Part shown: one piece after another, positions 4,970 to 6,201 of the stretch
Layout: the number at the start of each line of letters is the position of its first letter
Position numbering within the stretch: position 1 is the stretch's first letter
DNA from: Clostridia bacterium
GTDB taxonomy: Bacteria > Bacillota_A > Clostridia > Christensenellales > Aristaeellaceae
NCBI GenBank assembly: GCA_017398245.1
Contig: JAFQGN010000234.1
Coordinates: 1-6,201 of the forward strand
Reading direction: 5' to 3'
Length of the DNA stretch: 6,201 bases
The notes under the pieces: generated by a model
What the model saw: only the letters and a program-made list of their open reading frames with translations
The model's database searches: none
What the model was told of the DNA's origin: nothing
Position numbers and translations under genes: made by a program

Positions 4970-5012
4970 GCACTACGACTGTTACTGCGAACTATATTTT
5001 ATATATAAGTAT
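4970..5012. other. Probable DNA unwinding element of oriC
   Basis: Next to the tandem DnaA boxes come triplets CTA, CGA, CTG, TTA, CTG, CGA in register (4973-4990), of which CTA and TTA fit the DnaA-trio pattern described in Bacillus subtilis and the two CTG differ at one base. A 22-base tract (4991-5012) with only two non-A/T bases follows, the most AT-rich stretch of this region. Box pair, trio-like triplets and AT tract in this order just before dnaN make it the best candidate for the opening site. The tract may double as a -10 region for dnaN, but I see no paired -35. Confidence 0.65.
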
Positions 5013-5029
5013 ACGGGAGGTTTTTGGCC

Positions 5030-6145
5030 ATGAAATTCCGCTGTAATTCGACAGATTTTCTGGAAGCGCTGTCCACCGCGACCCACGCTCTCCCCGCAAG
5101 GACGACCGTGCCGGCGCTGGAATGCGTTCTTATTGAAACGGACGAGGACGATAATCTGAAAATGACTTGTTCCGACAGCTCGCTGACCATTATCACAAAA
5201 TGTGCGGCGACGGTGGAAGAAGGCGGCGCGGTGCTTTTGCCGGGCAAGCTTTTGGCGGAAATTTCGCGCAAGATGCCCGACGGCGTGATGAGCGTGGCCA
5301 ACGCAGACAACGGCTACATGACCTTCCGCTGCATGGGCTCGCGCACGCAGATCGCCGCGCGGCCGGCCAACCTGTATCCGCCGGTGGGCGCGATGGAAGA
5401 GGGCGACGGCGCGGACGTGATCACTCTGCCGCAGAGCCTGCTCAAGGACATGATTTTGAAGACCAGCTTCGCCATTGCGACCGATGAAGAAAGGCCGATT
5501 CTGACCGGCTGTCTTCTGGACGTGCAGGGCGGCGAGGCGCGCATGGTGGCGCTGGATGGCTTCCGCATGGCCATCCGCATGCAGAGGGTGGCCGATTCCG
5601 CGGCCATCAAGGCGGTCATCCCGGGCAAGGCGCTGCAGGAGATCGCGCGCATCCTTTCCGATGACGAAGAGGAGACCATCACGGCTACTCTGCGCGGCGG
5701 CCGCATGCATACCCGCATCGGCTCGACCGAGATCTACGCCATTTTGAAGGAAGGCGAGTTCATCAATTACAGGCAGATCACGCCTTCTGCCTGGAACACC
5801 AAGGCCGAGCTGGAGAGCAAGGAGCTGGCTGAGTGCGTGGAGCGCGCGTCTCTCATCGCGCGCGAGGGCAAGAATTACCTCGTACAGCTCAATATCGGCG
5901 ATGGAAAGATCGTGATCACCTCCAATTCCGAGATCGGCGACGTGTACGAAGAGCTGCCGGCGGAGATCGAAGGCGAGGATCTGACCATCGCGTTCAACGT
6001 GAAGTATCTTTCTGATGCGCTCAAGGCGCTCGACGGCCGCAGGATCGTGATGCGCTTTATTTCCAGCGCGAACCCCTGCGTGGTCGTGCCTGCTGACGGC
6101 GACGACAGCCTGCATCTGATCCTGCCCGTCAGGCTCAGGGCCTGA
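5030..6145 (+). CDS. dnaN: DNA polymerase III sliding clamp, beta subunit
   Basis: DnaN forms the ring-shaped homodimer that tethers the replicative polymerase and many repair and replication factors to DNA. The 371 residues are of normal length and give the three clamp domains: about 1-120, 129-245 and 246-371. Recognisable family stretches are LPARTTVPALECVLIE (21-36), LLPGKLLAEISRKMPD (69-84), ERPILTGCLLDV (154-165), ALDGFRMAIR (174-183), the interdomain EGEFINYRQITP (241-252), REGKNYLVQL (278-287), FNVKYLSDALKAL (322-334) and the C-terminal LILPVRL (363-369), which forms part of the pocket that binds partner proteins. ATG at 5030 is chosen because GGGAGG (5015-5020) sits nine bases before it; a TTG at 5024 would be only three bases away. 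It lies directly after the probable unwinding element. Confidence 0.98.
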   Translation: MKFRCNSTDFLEALSTATHALPARTTVPALECVLIETDEDDNLKMTCSDSSLTIITKCAATVEEGGAVLLPGKLLAEISRKMPDGVMSVANADNGYMTFRCMGSRTQIAARPANLYPPVGAMEEGDGADVITLPQSLLKDMILKTSFAIATDEERPILTGCLLDVQGGEARMVALDGFRMAIRMQRVADSAAIKAVIPGKALQEIARILSDDEEETITATLRGGRMHTRIGSTEIYAILKEGEFINYRQITPSAWNTKAELESKELAECVERASLIAREGKNYLVQLNIGDGKIVITSNSEIGDVYEELPAEIEGEDLTIAFNVKYLSDALKALDGRRIVMRFISSANPCVVVPADGDDSLHLILPVRLRA

Positions 6146-6167
6146 GGTTACGAGAGGATGTGGCGGG

Positions 6168-6201
6168 GGAACCCTTTTCTTTAGGAAAAGAAAAGGGTTC
6201 C
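6168..6201. terminator. Perfect hairpin after dnaN, cut by the window edge
   Basis: GGAACCCTTTTCTTT (6168-6182) pairs perfectly with AAAGAAAAGGGTTCC (6187-6201) around AGGA. Three further Gs before the left arm (6165-6167) may pair with bases beyond the window. It starts 22 bases after the dnaN stop. There is no visible T-tract after it because the sequence ends, so it may be a terminator or a further member of the local hairpin repeat family. Confidence 0.55.

Noticed and set aside
4938..5033. A 31-codon ORF across the unwinding element whose TGA overlaps the dnaN ATG
   Set aside because: The ATGA overlap would allow coupling, but the codons are dictated by DnaA boxes and the AT tract, and the ribosome site (AAGG) is weak. 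It most likely arises by chance.
4982..6115. Minus-strand open frame of 377 codons opposite dnaN
   Set aside because: Antisense shadow of dnaN caused by GC-rich codon use; no promoter or ribosome site is seen upstream of it.

Overview
This window is the chromosomal replication-origin region of a bacterium, carrying dnaA and dnaN with clusters of DnaA boxes upstream of each. The proteins (a Gram-positive-type DnaA, a DUF21/CBS CNNM-type protein, an AlkZ-related protein), the strong AGGAGG-type ribosome sites, the clear sigma-A promoters and the GC-rich codon use point to a GC-rich member of Bacillota, class Clostridia. I cannot name a genus from sequence alone.

Left part, minus strand. Positions 1-24 hold the first eight codons of a zinc-ribbon protein that runs off the window. 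It has its own promoter (126-154) and ribosome site. A strong bidirectional terminator (291-325) separates it from a 423-residue CNNM/CorC-type membrane protein (343-1614). That gene has a near-consensus promoter (1786-1814) and a leader of about 165 nt. The leader contains a 22-codon ORF with an ideal ribosome site, and the ORF's end overlaps the left arm of a terminator-like hairpin. This has the architecture of a transcription attenuator. In the rest of the 25-342 gap I see only the promoter, the ribosome site, the terminator and a small hairpin at 269-283. Positions 1815-1963 hold nothing I can name.

Origin, first half (1964-2195). Seven perfect DnaA boxes (TTWTNCACA) and three near-matches lie in two groups around a promoter for dnaA. 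dnaA (2279-3604) follows.

Between dnaA and dnaN there is an extra gene (3936-4598), an uncharacterised AlkZ-related protein. It is flanked on both sides by composite repeats. Each composite is a pair of inverted copies of one modular, hairpin-rich repeat family (A/B at 3622-3924, C/D at 4598-4797) facing each other across an AT-rich core. The C/D core carries a good promoter reading toward dnaN.

Origin, second half (4812-5012). More DnaA boxes are followed by triplets resembling the DnaA-trio element and a 22-bp almost pure A/T tract, the best candidate for the unwinding site. dnaN (5030-6145) follows, and then a perfect 15-bp hairpin at the window edge.

The layout is a bipartite oriC (DnaA boxes - dnaA - DnaA boxes/unwinding element - dnaN) as known from Bacillus subtilis, stretched by about 1 kb by the AlkZ-related gene and its repeats. 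DnaA made here would bind both box clusters, open the tract before dnaN, and probably repress its own promoter. DnaN is the clamp loaded onto the new forks.
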